NCBI GenBank assembly: GCA_958428545.1
Contig: CAUAGM010000013.1
Coordinates: 1-29,337, forward strand
Reading direction: 5' to 3'
Length of the DNA: 29,337 nucleotides
From: an uncultured Arcanobacterium sp.
GTDB taxonomy: Bacteria > Actinomycetota > Actinomycetes > Actinomycetales > Actinomycetaceae
Position 1 is the stretch's first letter; each line of letters opens with the position of its first letter. This document shows, one piece after another, positions 1 through 6,598 of this stretch. The position numbers and the translations under genes are program-made. The notes below the pieces were generated by a model, which made no database searches, was not told where the DNA came from, and saw only the letters and a list, made by a program, of their open reading frames with translations.

Positions 1-101
1 ACACACGCACCACCAACGCCTCACACAAGTACCCAACACAAGCCCCCCACACACAAGAAAAACAACAAAAAAGAGACCATCCTTCCGAAATTCTCTCTCA
101 C

Positions 102-109
102 GGGGGGGG
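102..109. repeat. G8 homopolymer run
   Basis: Eight consecutive G residues lie inside the CA-rich tract. Such runs are slippage-prone. Removing one G would join upstream frame 1 to downstream frame 2, which stays open to 529. Adding one G would join upstream frame 3 to that same downstream frame. Whether anything is translated here is unknown. Confidence 0.9.
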
Positions 110-150
110 AAGTCAAATAAAATAGAAAAAACCAACACAACACAACAACC

Positions 151-230
151 CACACGTGAGACTAGACACACAACCACACGTGAGACTAGACACACAACCA
201 CACGTAAGACTAGACACACAACCACACGTA
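151..230. repeat. 24-bp tandem repeat, three copies plus a partial fourth
   Basis: Units lie at 151-174, 175-198 and 199-222, with an 8-bp partial copy at 223-230. Units 1 and 2 are identical and unit 3 differs by one G to A change. There is no spacer between units, so this is a minisatellite and not a CRISPR array. The 24-bp period equals eight codons. Confidence 0.9.
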
Positions 231-342
231 AGCCCTTTTTCCACACACACGCCCCCACGACCCACACACAAGCACACACAAACAGCTCACACACAGAAAC
301 AGGCACAAAAACAAGAACACACAACAACCTAGGAATAAACCA

Positions 343-420
343 CAGACACAGGCACAGGCACACGCGCTACCCCAGACACAAGCACACGCGCCAACCCAGA
401 CACAGGCACACGCACCAACA
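343..420. repeat. Second 24-bp tandem repeat array (about three units)
   Basis: Units lie at 343-372 (24 bp plus an internal 6-bp duplication), 373-396 and 397-420. Units 2 and 3 differ at three sites spaced in multiples of three, all synonymous in plus frame 1 (QTQAHAPT). The motif differs from the array at 151-230 but has the same period. Confidence 0.85.
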
Positions 421-553
421 CAAAAACAAGCACACTACCAAGCACCCCAACACCAAACACCCGACCCAGACACTAATCCTTCAATCACTAAAATCTTTTA
501 ATCACAACCACAACCATTTCAAAAATTTATAGGGATCTATATCGTATATATGC

Positions 554-593
554 AATCGAGTCGCCCACCTAAAAGGTGAACGACTCGATTTTT
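554..593 (+). terminator. Intrinsic terminator-like hairpin
   Basis: A perfect 10-bp stem pairs 554-563 (AATCGAGTCG) with 581-590 (CGACTCGATT). It encloses a second stem, 566-570 with 574-578, on a 3-nt loop. A T-run at 589-593 follows on the plus strand, so it would stop plus-strand transcripts coming from the CA-rich tract. It also lies just past the end of the minus-strand ABC operon and may serve both directions, although the minus side lacks a clear U-run. Confidence 0.7.
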
Positions 594-645
594 CGCCTAA
601 ATAATTACCGCTTGCAAAATAGTTTTACAAAAGAGAAAACTATCT

Positions 646-1269
646 TTAAGCCAGCATCAGCTTTCCTTTTTTCATCGCGAAATGCTCATCTGCCTGCCGC
701 GCTAAATCACGCGAGTGGGTGACGGCAATAACCGTTTTTCCGTATTCGTGAGCAGCTCGCTTCAAAAGATCCACGATACTTTGCGCTGTCTCGCTATCAA
801 GGTTTCCTGTTGGCTCGTCAGCGAGAATCACAGGAGCTTTGCTCGCAAGAGCACGCCCAATGGCTACGCGCTGCTGCTGCCCGCCCGAAAGCTGAAGAAC
901 ATTTCGCTTCGCCTGCTCAGACGTGATTCCAAGACGTTCTAAATCCTCTACACTTGCGGAAGTATCAACAAGACGTAAATTTTCAAGCGGAGTGAGATAG
1001 TCAATCAAGTTATATGCCTGAAACACCAGCGACACAGATTTTTTCCTATGCTGGCTAAGACTCTCCACAGGTTTTCCTTCAACCTTAATCACACCCGATT
1101 TAGGACGATCCAATCCAGCAAGAAGAGCAAGCAATGTTGATTTTCCTGCCCCAGAATTTCCAGTGATCGCATAGAACTTCCCAGATTCAAATTCGGCATT
1201 CACCTCATTCAACACAGATCGACCATTTCTGTATCCAAATGAAACATTTTCAATAGCTATAGAACTCAT
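646..1269 (-). CDS. ABC transporter ATP-binding protein (MacB/LolD-like)
   Basis: This is the cytoplasmic ATPase of a MacB/FtsX-class ABC system, which would power the two permeases encoded just upstream. Numbered from the preferred start, the 207-residue protein has Walker A GNSGAGKST at about 37-45, Q-loop Gln about 84, signature LSGGQQQR about 127-134, Walker B VILADEP about 147-153 and H-loop His about 185. It is therefore a complete nucleotide-binding domain of normal family length. The start at 1269 is chosen because AAGGA lies 8 nt before this ATG. An upstream in-frame ATG at 1275 would be only 2 nt from it, and one at 1287 has none. It is the last gene of a three-gene operon, about 158 bp after the short permease. 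The substrate cannot be told from sequence: peptide, drug and cell-envelope stress roles are all known for this class. Confidence 0.93.
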   Translation of the reverse strand: MSSIAIENVSFGYRNGRSVLNEVNAEFESGKFYAITGNSGAGKSTLLALLAGLDRPKSGVIKVEGKPVESLSQHRKKSVSLVFQAYNLIDYLTPLENLRLVDTSASVEDLERLGITSEQAKRNVLQLSGGQQQRVAIGRALASKAPVILADEPTGNLDSETAQSIVDLLKRAAHEYGKTVIAVTHSRDLARQADEHFAMKKGKLMLA

Positions 1270-1427
1270 CGCCATATTCCTTATCAATTTTTGTACGTTA
1301 ATTAATTTCTCTTATCGCATATGCAGAACCAATCAAACACACGCCACGCATACAACCCGAAGTTTTACCAACAAACTACCGCACGCAGCGCATACTTCGA
1401 TGTCCTTTAATATCTGCATAAATTTTC

Positions 1428-2075
1428 TTATTCGATCGATGCCAAAATTTTTCTTGGAGGAGCCGCCAAAAAAGGAGCTAAAGCAATCACAAGCGCAAAC
1501 ACTATACATGCGCACGCAAGCAAATGGCTGAGCCACGTCTGCGCACTCCAAAATTCACCAAGCTGCACATTAAGCGAAGTACTTAAATAGTTCAACAGTG
1601 GAATACTCATAATTCGCACTGCTATATGCCCGATAATTAGCGCACACCCCGCAAGAAGAGCAGTCTCCACTCCCACAAGAGCAGATATCCACGCTTTCGA
1701 TTTCCCTAAGGAAAGAAGCACACCAATTTCTTGCCGACGCCCTCGAATCCACAAAATTTCAACAAGTATGAGCGCTGCGAGAGCAGAGATCGCAATAATC
1801 TCAAACAACAAATTAAGTGAACTAGCTGTTGCACCCACTAATTCCTGCAATGCCTGAGTTGATTTCTCGCCCTGCTGAATAATCTCCTGAGAAATTTCCT
1901 CTGTTGCATGATCGATCTGCACACCAGATTTTCCTGGCTTAAACGAAGCAAGCGAACTGCTGACTCCAACTAAGCAGACGATAGTAGCAGTGAGAAGCGC
2001 CATCATTGCCAACAGCAAAATACTGCGGGAGCGGCGGCGAACCAAAGACCTCCATACCAACCCAATACTGCTCAT
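1428..2075 (-). CDS. Short FtsX/MacB-type ABC permease
   Basis: This is a 215-residue membrane permease subunit. Hydrophobic segments lie at about 19-43, 86-110, 130-152 and 185-208. The first cytoplasmic loop after TM2 carries the family hallmark EIGVLLSLGKSKAWI, and the C-terminal PRKILASIE end is typical. MacB-type permeases normally have a large external domain between TM1 and TM2. Here that loop is only about 40 residues, so the four-helix core is intact while the periplasmic-type domain is almost absent. Its ATG overlaps the stop of the preceding permease by the four bases ATGA (2072-2075), indicating translational coupling. It probably pairs with the 475-residue permease as a heterodimer driven by the ATPase at 646-1269. 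The substrate is unknown. Confidence 0.88.
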   Translation of the reverse strand: MSSIGLVWRSLVRRRSRSILLLAMMALLTATIVCLVGVSSSLASFKPGKSGVQIDHATEEISQEIIQQGEKSTQALQELVGATASSLNLLFEIIAISALAALILVEILWIRGRRQEIGVLLSLGKSKAWISALVGVETALLAGCALIIGHIAVRIMSIPLLNYLSTSLNVQLGEFWSAQTWLSHLLACACIVFALVIALAPFLAAPPRKILASIE

Positions 2076-3499
2076 GCCATACTTCCAATCAGTTCACGCG
2101 GAGAACGACGCATAAGAGAAACGGAGCTCAAAAGAAGCGCCGCAATCATAATCGCCAGCAAAATTATTCCGCCAATCATCACAACATGCGGAGTGAGAGA
2201 TACAGTTAGCGATTCGAGGCTGGTTGTGGCCTGTGCTGTTTCGATATTCGCGCCCACATTTCCTATTGTGCCAAGCTGAGCTTTCGCCGCTCTATTTGCG
2301 GATTCCAACGCGCTGCGAGAAAAATGCGGAGCCACAAGATAAGAAACGCCAATTGCAGTTGCAAATGAAGGAATCGAGACAAAAAGTACTTCCAAAATAC
2401 GCTGCATCATTACAGATCGCGGCGAGAATCCCAAGCTATAGAGCACACCCACTTCGCGCTTCCTAGCTCCCTGCCACAGCGCAAACATGAGAGTGATGAC
2501 GCCGCCAGCAAAAATACAAGCCAGAGCAGCAACCAAAGTCGTGCTATTAGCCAAAGAAGAAATCGCTGCGTTAATCGTCTGGAAATAATCGGAATTAGCG
2601 ATAAGATCAACATTCGACCAATCGAGATTCATCTTCTTGGCTTCAGCAATAATATCTGAAACGCTGCGGCTTCCGTCTGTGCTGTAGGAAACGTCGGTAT
2701 AGTATGTACTCTTTCCTGAAAGCCCATAGATTTCCCACGATGTGGTGCTGTCGGAAATAAGCTGATTAGCATACAGCTCGCGATAATCAGCAGCTTTCGA
2801 CGCATTATCACCGCTGAAAAGCCCCACAATTTTTGCCTGCACTGTTGCTGACGACTGCAGCTCATTTTCAGGATCGCTGCTAATCGCATGAAGAGTGACA
2901 GTATCGCCGACCTTCCAGCCATTCAGCTTGGCAAGAGCTTCGTTGATAAGAATAGTGTGCTTATCTCCAGATTCGATATGCCTTCCTTCTGTGAGCTTAA
3001 ACTCGCCTGTACGAAATCCTGTATGCCCGCGCGAATCATTCATGCCATCGATAGTAGTGCCGCTCGCCCATTCTTCTGAACGAGCAGTTGAAGAAGGAAC
3101 AGAGGAATCCTTATTGGAGCCTTGAGAATCATCACCAGATTTTCCTTGAGCGGAGCTTTCACGCCCAGGTATTTGCACCAAAGACCCTTCAATTCTAGCT
3201 GCTCCAGATTGACGCATATATGCTGTATCTACTCCTTTAATCTGAGCGATTTTCTCAGCATCAGCCGGCTTGATCTTTGCCAAACCGCGCGGCGTATAAG
3301 AGGTTGCCGTCTGCGAGAGGGAGAGATGAAAACCTGCTCCAGCACCTCGAGTCAGCTCCTGCTCTGCCGCCTGAGTTCCAGCACGTACCATCATGGACGT
3401 AAGAAGTACAGTCCCCATGAGTGCCACCAGGGCATAAATAATGAACGTTTTTATAGGGTGACGCAAAATGTAGCGCCATGATAGTTTCACAACTCGCAT
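2072..3499 (-). CDS. MacB-like ABC permease with large extracellular domain
   Basis: A 475-residue FtsX/MacB-family permease and the first gene of the ABC operon. TM1 is at about 17-40 and is followed by a roughly 270-residue external domain of MacB core type, with a Ser/Asp-rich insertion near 110-150. TM2-TM4 lie at about 318-345, 365-390 and 438-462. KREVGVLYSLGFSPRSV after TM2 is the conserved FtsX coupling segment, and RRSPRELIGSMA ends the protein. GAGGA sits 3-4 nt before the ATG, which supports this start. Its stop overlaps the start of the short permease. Systems of this architecture act as mechanotransducers or exporters of peptides, drugs or envelope lipids. Nothing here identifies the substrate, and no adjacent two-component system is present to hint at bacitracin-type resistance. 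Confidence 0.92.
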   Translation of the reverse strand: MRVVKLSWRYILRHPIKTFIIYALVALMGTVLLTSMMVRAGTQAAEQELTRGAGAGFHLSLSQTATSYTPRGLAKIKPADAEKIAQIKGVDTAYMRQSGAARIEGSLVQIPGRESSAQGKSGDDSQGSNKDSSVPSSTARSEEWASGTTIDGMNDSRGHTGFRTGEFKLTEGRHIESGDKHTILINEALAKLNGWKVGDTVTLHAISSDPENELQSSATVQAKIVGLFSGDNASKAADYRELYANQLISDSTTSWEIYGLSGKSTYYTDVSYSTDGSRSVSDIIAEAKKMNLDWSNVDLIANSDYFQTINAAISSLANSTTLVAALACIFAGGVITLMFALWQGARKREVGVLYSLGFSPRSVMMQRILEVLFVSIPSFATAIGVSYLVAPHFSRSALESANRAAKAQLGTIGNVGANIETAQATTSLESLTVSLTPHVVMIGGIILLAIMIAALLLSSVSLMRRSPRELIGSMA

Positions 3500-3877
3500 T
3501 GTTCCTCGTCATCTATCATTCGTTGTTAATTCTTAATTTTTACTTTGCATACACGTGCACAGGCATTATTCCTCTTGCGTGCGCATAGCTATCACACAAC
3601 TATTAAGTGCTCAATCAGTATGACGACCTTTTCTTAAAGAAAACTGAAAACTCTATGATAAACATGTACTAAATTTAGTGAAGCCCTCCCCCTTGGAGAC
3701 CCCTCTGCGCAGCCTCTTTGCTAAGCTCTCTCAGCATCACATCACGCTCTCAGCAGAGCCGCTCACAAACGCATATAAACGCATATACGCACATATTAGA
3801 GGTGACGATTTTAGGCGCTTTTCATGGCGCATACCCTGACGCAGTATCACCTCAGAATTGCCTTAGCACGATAAAAT
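3500..3877. promoter_or_regulatory. Spacer upstream of the ABC operon with two palindromes
   Basis: This 378-bp gap lies between the ABC operon start and the dapB stop and has no credible ORF. It contains two perfect palindromes upstream of the permease gene: TTTTCTT-A-AAGAAAA at 3629-3643 and ACTAAATTTAGT at 3668-3679, with centres about 37 bp apart. They are candidate operators, but I cannot assign a regulator. A weak inverted repeat (GAGGTGA at 3799-3805 with TCACCTC at 3847-3853) follows dapB on the minus strand. It has no U-run and is only a possible terminator. Confidence 0.4.
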
Positions 3878-4636
3878 TCATAGTAAATCGTCAATACCAT
3901 ACGTCAGGCCAACGCAAAGATCAGAAGAAACCCCCTCAGCCGTCACCGCACGCACAGCCAGCAATACTCCAGGCATAAAGCTCATACGATCAAAAGAATC
4001 TTGCCGAAGCACGAGCTGCTCGCCTGGATTTCCGAAGAGTACCTCTTCATGTGCATTAAGACCGCGCAAACGAACCGCATGGACATGCACGCCATCAATG
4101 TATGCACCGCGCGCCCCAAGCGGATCTATCTCAGTGGCATCTGGACTGGAAGCCACACCTGCTTTCACACGAGCTGCAGCAATACGCTGAGCCGTCGTGA
4201 CTGCCGTACCAGATGGCGCATCAACTTTATTCGGATGATGCAGCTCAATCACTTCCACCGATTCAAAATACTGCGCAGCTTTCTCGGCAAACTGCATGAG
4301 CAACACAGCCGAGATTGAAAAGTTTGGCGCGATCACTACACGCTTACCTACTCGCTGGGCATGCTCATGCACAGCTTCTAAACGCTCATGGCTCCAACCC
4401 GTTGTGCCCACAACCACATTTACTCCAGCATCGAGAAGTGCGTGTACGTTCTCATCACACGCAGCAGGAACAGTGAACTCCACCGCCGTATCCGCACCCG
4501 AAAGATTTTCAGCGCAGATCACATCATCGGCATCTAAACGAGCGACTAGCTCCATATCAGGCGCCGCTTGCACGGCCTCACACACAGCCATACCCATGCG
4601 CCCAGAGGCACCAATTACTGCCACCTTGATATTCAC
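3878..4636 (-). CDS. dapB: 4-hydroxy-tetrahydrodipicolinate reductase
   Basis: DapB reduces 4-hydroxy-tetrahydrodipicolinate with NAD(P)H in the diaminopimelate/lysine pathway, supplying peptidoglycan and protein synthesis in the cytoplasm. The 252-residue length is normal. The N-terminal dinucleotide-binding loop GASGRMG is at 9-15. The substrate and catalytic signature HHPNKVDAPSGT is at 133-144, with the expected His133, His134 and Lys137. GTTGW (77-81) and APNFS (103-107) are also conserved. Translation starts at a GTG, with AAGGAG about 6 nt upstream. It follows the M16 peptidase gene by about 200 bp, matching the rpsO-pnp-M16-dapB order of other actinobacteria such as Mycobacterium. Confidence 0.97.
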   Translation of the reverse strand: MNIKVAVIGASGRMGMAVCEAVQAAPDMELVARLDADDVICAENLSGADTAVEFTVPAACDENVHALLDAGVNVVVGTTGWSHERLEAVHEHAQRVGKRVVIAPNFSISAVLLMQFAEKAAQYFESVEVIELHHPNKVDAPSGTAVTTAQRIAAARVKAGVASSPDATEIDPLGARGAYIDGVHVHAVRLRGLNAHEEVLFGNPGEQLVLRQDSFDRMSFMPGVLLAVRAVTAEGVSSDLCVGLTYGIDDLL

Positions 4637-4833
4637 TGTACTCTCCTTATTTACTATGTATGCTATATAGGTATCATAGCGTGATAGCTGCAGAAGATAG
4701 CGCGAAAACAGACTTCACGAGATACGCTTCTCACAGATGCTAGCTCTGCGACGCACGCGCAATAGCTACAAGTAAAAACGCCCAATAAGAAGAAAAAGCG
4801 AATAGTTAAAACTTCTTAAAAGGCTCATCACGA

Positions 4834-6177
4834 TTAGCGCGGCCCGGCAATCACCATCGAACGCGGCCCTTGAGCAAGCCGCTGAGCCAACGCCTGTACC
4901 TGCTCCGGCGTCACCAATCGCGAACGGCGCACCGACTCATCTAAACTCATCAGCTCACCTCGAATAAGCTCCGCCTGCCCAAGCCGATTACGTCGGAAAC
5001 TGTTCCCTTCCGCAGCAAAAGTAAGCTGTGCACGACGCTGATTAAACGCAGTATCAAGCTCTGCCTGACTCACTCCGTCACAAGCCACGGCGTCAAGGCA
5101 TTCACCCATCACGCGCGCCACCCGCTGAGCATTTTCGGGAGCACATGCCGCTTCAAGCGCAAAAACTCCGCCCTCCTGCCAGCTCATACCCCAAGAATAA
5201 GCAGAATACGCCAAACCGCGCTTTTCTCGAACCTCTTGGAAAAGGCGGCTCGACGTACCTCCGCCCAAAATCGAATCGAGCGCATAAAAAGCAAACTCGT
5301 CATCATCGCCCAGCACAAGCCCTGGCATACCAAGTACCACGTCGCTTTGCCGCCCTGGATGCTCCAAAAAAAGCTCTGATCCTTCCGTAAAACTGAGATC
5401 AGCCACGCGCCGCCGATCAGCTGGAGTCTCAGACTCATTCGCACGATCAGAGAGATCCCAACGATTACTAAGCAGTTCAAACAACGTCTCACACAGCTCA
5501 TCATGATCGATATCGCCAGCAGCCGTAACCACCAATTCTTGCGGTTTATACACAGCACGGTAATGCTCAATAAGAGCACTATGATCTAAGGCTCGCACGA
5601 GATCAATCGTCGCCCCCACAGGACGAGCTAGCGGATGATCGCCAAAAATGAGGGGAAGCACAGCATTTTCTGCAACCTCATTCACATCGTCTTCGCTCGC
5701 CGCCAGCTCCTCAATAATCACTCCCCGTTCAGTTTCCATATCTTCAGGATCGAGACGCGAATCCGTGACCATATCAGCGAGCAGCTCCACGAGCTGCGGA
5801 ACATCCGTTGCAAAAACGCGCCCGTAATAGCAGGTGTACTGCCGCGCAGTTGCAGCATTGAGAGTACCGCCGAGAAAATCTCCGAGAGTTGAAATATCTA
5901 AACTTGAACGAGTCGATGTGCCCTTAAAGAGCAGATGCTCGAGAAAATGGGTAGAGCCTTCATGCCCTGGGCGTTCATCTCGCGAACCTGCGCCTACCCA
6001 AAAACCGAGAGCCACACTACGCTGCCCTGGGACGTGCTCAGTAAGAACGCGGATTCCCCCTGGAAGCACCGACCTTTTTCCTGCCACGCCATTTTCTTTG
6101 AACGTTACAGTTGATGCATCAATAGGAAATTGAACTATTTCAAATGCCATAGGCTTAAGTCTGCTCTGTCGAAGCAC
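4834..6177 (-). CDS. M16 family zinc metallopeptidase (PepR/processing-peptidase-like)
   Basis: A 447-residue single-unit M16B peptidase of the usual bacterial length. The inverted zinc motif HFLEH is at 77-81 (His77, His81, catalytic Glu80), and the distal Glu ligand falls in ERGVIIEEL at about 150-158. The C-terminal half has the GGGTSSRLFQEVREKRGLAYS substrate-groove motif (about 305-325), so both lobes are present. Family members cleave peptides or process exported or regulatory proteins, and the substrate here is unknown. The location between pnp and dapB matches the actinobacterial pepR gene. The start is uncertain: the longest form begins at GTG 6177, while an internal ATG at 6150 (MAFEIVQFP) is also plausible. 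Neither has a strong ribosome binding site. Confidence 0.92.
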   Translation of the reverse strand: MLRQSRLKPMAFEIVQFPIDASTVTFKENGVAGKRSVLPGGIRVLTEHVPGQRSVALGFWVGAGSRDERPGHEGSTHFLEHLLFKGTSTRSSLDISTLGDFLGGTLNAATARQYTCYYGRVFATDVPQLVELLADMVTDSRLDPEDMETERGVIIEELAASEDDVNEVAENAVLPLIFGDHPLARPVGATIDLVRALDHSALIEHYRAVYKPQELVVTAAGDIDHDELCETLFELLSNRWDLSDRANESETPADRRRVADLSFTEGSELFLEHPGRQSDVVLGMPGLVLGDDDEFAFYALDSILGGGTSSRLFQEVREKRGLAYSAYSWGMSWQEGGVFALEAACAPENAQRVARVMGECLDAVACDGVSQAELDTAFNQRRAQLTFAAEGNSFRRNRLGQAELIRGELMSLDESVRRSRLVTPEQVQALAQRLAQGPRSMVIAGPR

Positions 6178-6224
6178 TTCTTGGCAATTTCAGCACAGAG
6201 CTAAGCAGAGAATATCTCACTAAT

Positions 6225-6299
6225 GCGGTGCTATCAGATGCGAAGCCGCCAGATGCGGCACTATCAGATACAGCACTATCAGATGCGCAGCCACCAGCC
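6225..6299. repeat. Five imperfect 15-bp tandem units
   Basis: Units lie at 6225-6239, 6240-6254, 6255-6269, 6270-6284 and 6285-6299. The core CTATCAGAT recurs at 6231, 6261 and 6276. The array lies in the 421-bp gap between pnp and the M16 peptidase, just upstream of the latter. On the plus strand it would read as MRxYQ pentapeptides, but that reading has no ribosome binding site and runs into other repeats, so I treat it as non-coding. Confidence 0.8.
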
Positions 6300-6452
6300 G
6301 ATACCTGCTGATATACCCTCCAGTTTTCCTAGCAAAACGCAGAAAATCAAGGAAAGAGATATCGCAGGAAAGAAAGCGCCAGTTTGGACTAATACATACG
6401 TAAATAAATATGTAAACAAAGAAGAATTATTGCTTAGTAGACGCCTAAAGCA

Positions 6453-6526
6453 ATGCACACTACTAAAATGCGCACTACTACAGCAAATGCACACTACTAA
6501 AATGCGCACTACTACAGCAAATGCAC
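6453..6526. repeat. 34-bp direct repeat, two perfect copies plus partial
   Basis: Copies lie at 6453-6486 and 6487-6520, with the first 6 bp of a third at 6521-6526. Each copy is itself two related halves built on ATGCRCACTACTA, so the array behaves as about four 17-bp half-units. It sits immediately beyond the hairpin that follows pnp. Confidence 0.85.
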
Positions 6527-6527
6527 G

Positions 6528-6577
6528 CTGCCCTAGGCGGCTCCAAGTATTAAAATACTCAGAACTACCTAGGGCAG
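6528..6577 (-). terminator. Long hairpin downstream of pnp
   Basis: Arms CTGCCCTAGG (6528-6537) and CCTAGGGCAG (6568-6577) are perfect inverted repeats. They enclose an inner stem, AGTATT (6546-6551) with AATACT (6554-6559). It starts about 20 bp after the pnp stop on the minus strand. There is no clear U-run, so it may be a 3'-end stabiliser, pause site or terminator. Confidence 0.5.
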
Positions 6578-6598
6578 TGAATGTGAGACCTACGTGAA

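Larger units (their letters stand above)
1..532 (+). other. CA-rich, T-poor tract, possible decayed 3' end of a repetitive plus-strand gene
   Basis: This stretch is composed almost entirely of A and C on the plus strand, with little T, unlike anything else in the window. Plus-strand frame 2 has no stop from position 2 to a TAG at 530-532, but the low T content alone makes stops rare, so openness is weak evidence. The 24-bp repeats at 373-396 and 397-420 differ at three sites, all third codon positions of frame 1 (peptide QTQAHAPT twice). The repeats at 151-222 differ by one base that is synonymous only in frame 3 (HVRLDTQP). Frame 1 has stops at 118-120 and 229-231, and frame 3 has stops at 123-125 and 330-332. 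This would fit a Gln/Thr/His/Pro-rich repetitive protein broken by frameshifts, followed by a plus-strand terminator-like hairpin at 554-593. No start codon or recognisable domain is visible, so function is unknown. Confidence 0.35.

Noticed and set aside
151..420. Possible CRISPR array
   Set aside because: The 24-bp units are directly adjacent with no unique spacers, and no cas genes are present.
1333..1551. Minus-strand 72-codon Cys-rich ORF
   Set aside because: It overlaps the 3' part of the short permease in another frame, and the permease frame has the family motifs.
6223..6597. Plus-strand 124-codon ORF beginning with MRxYQ pentapeptide repeats
   Set aside because: It has no ribosome binding site, its repeats derive from the 15- and 34-bp tandem arrays, and its end runs through the pnp-distal hairpin. 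Low complexity explains the open frame.
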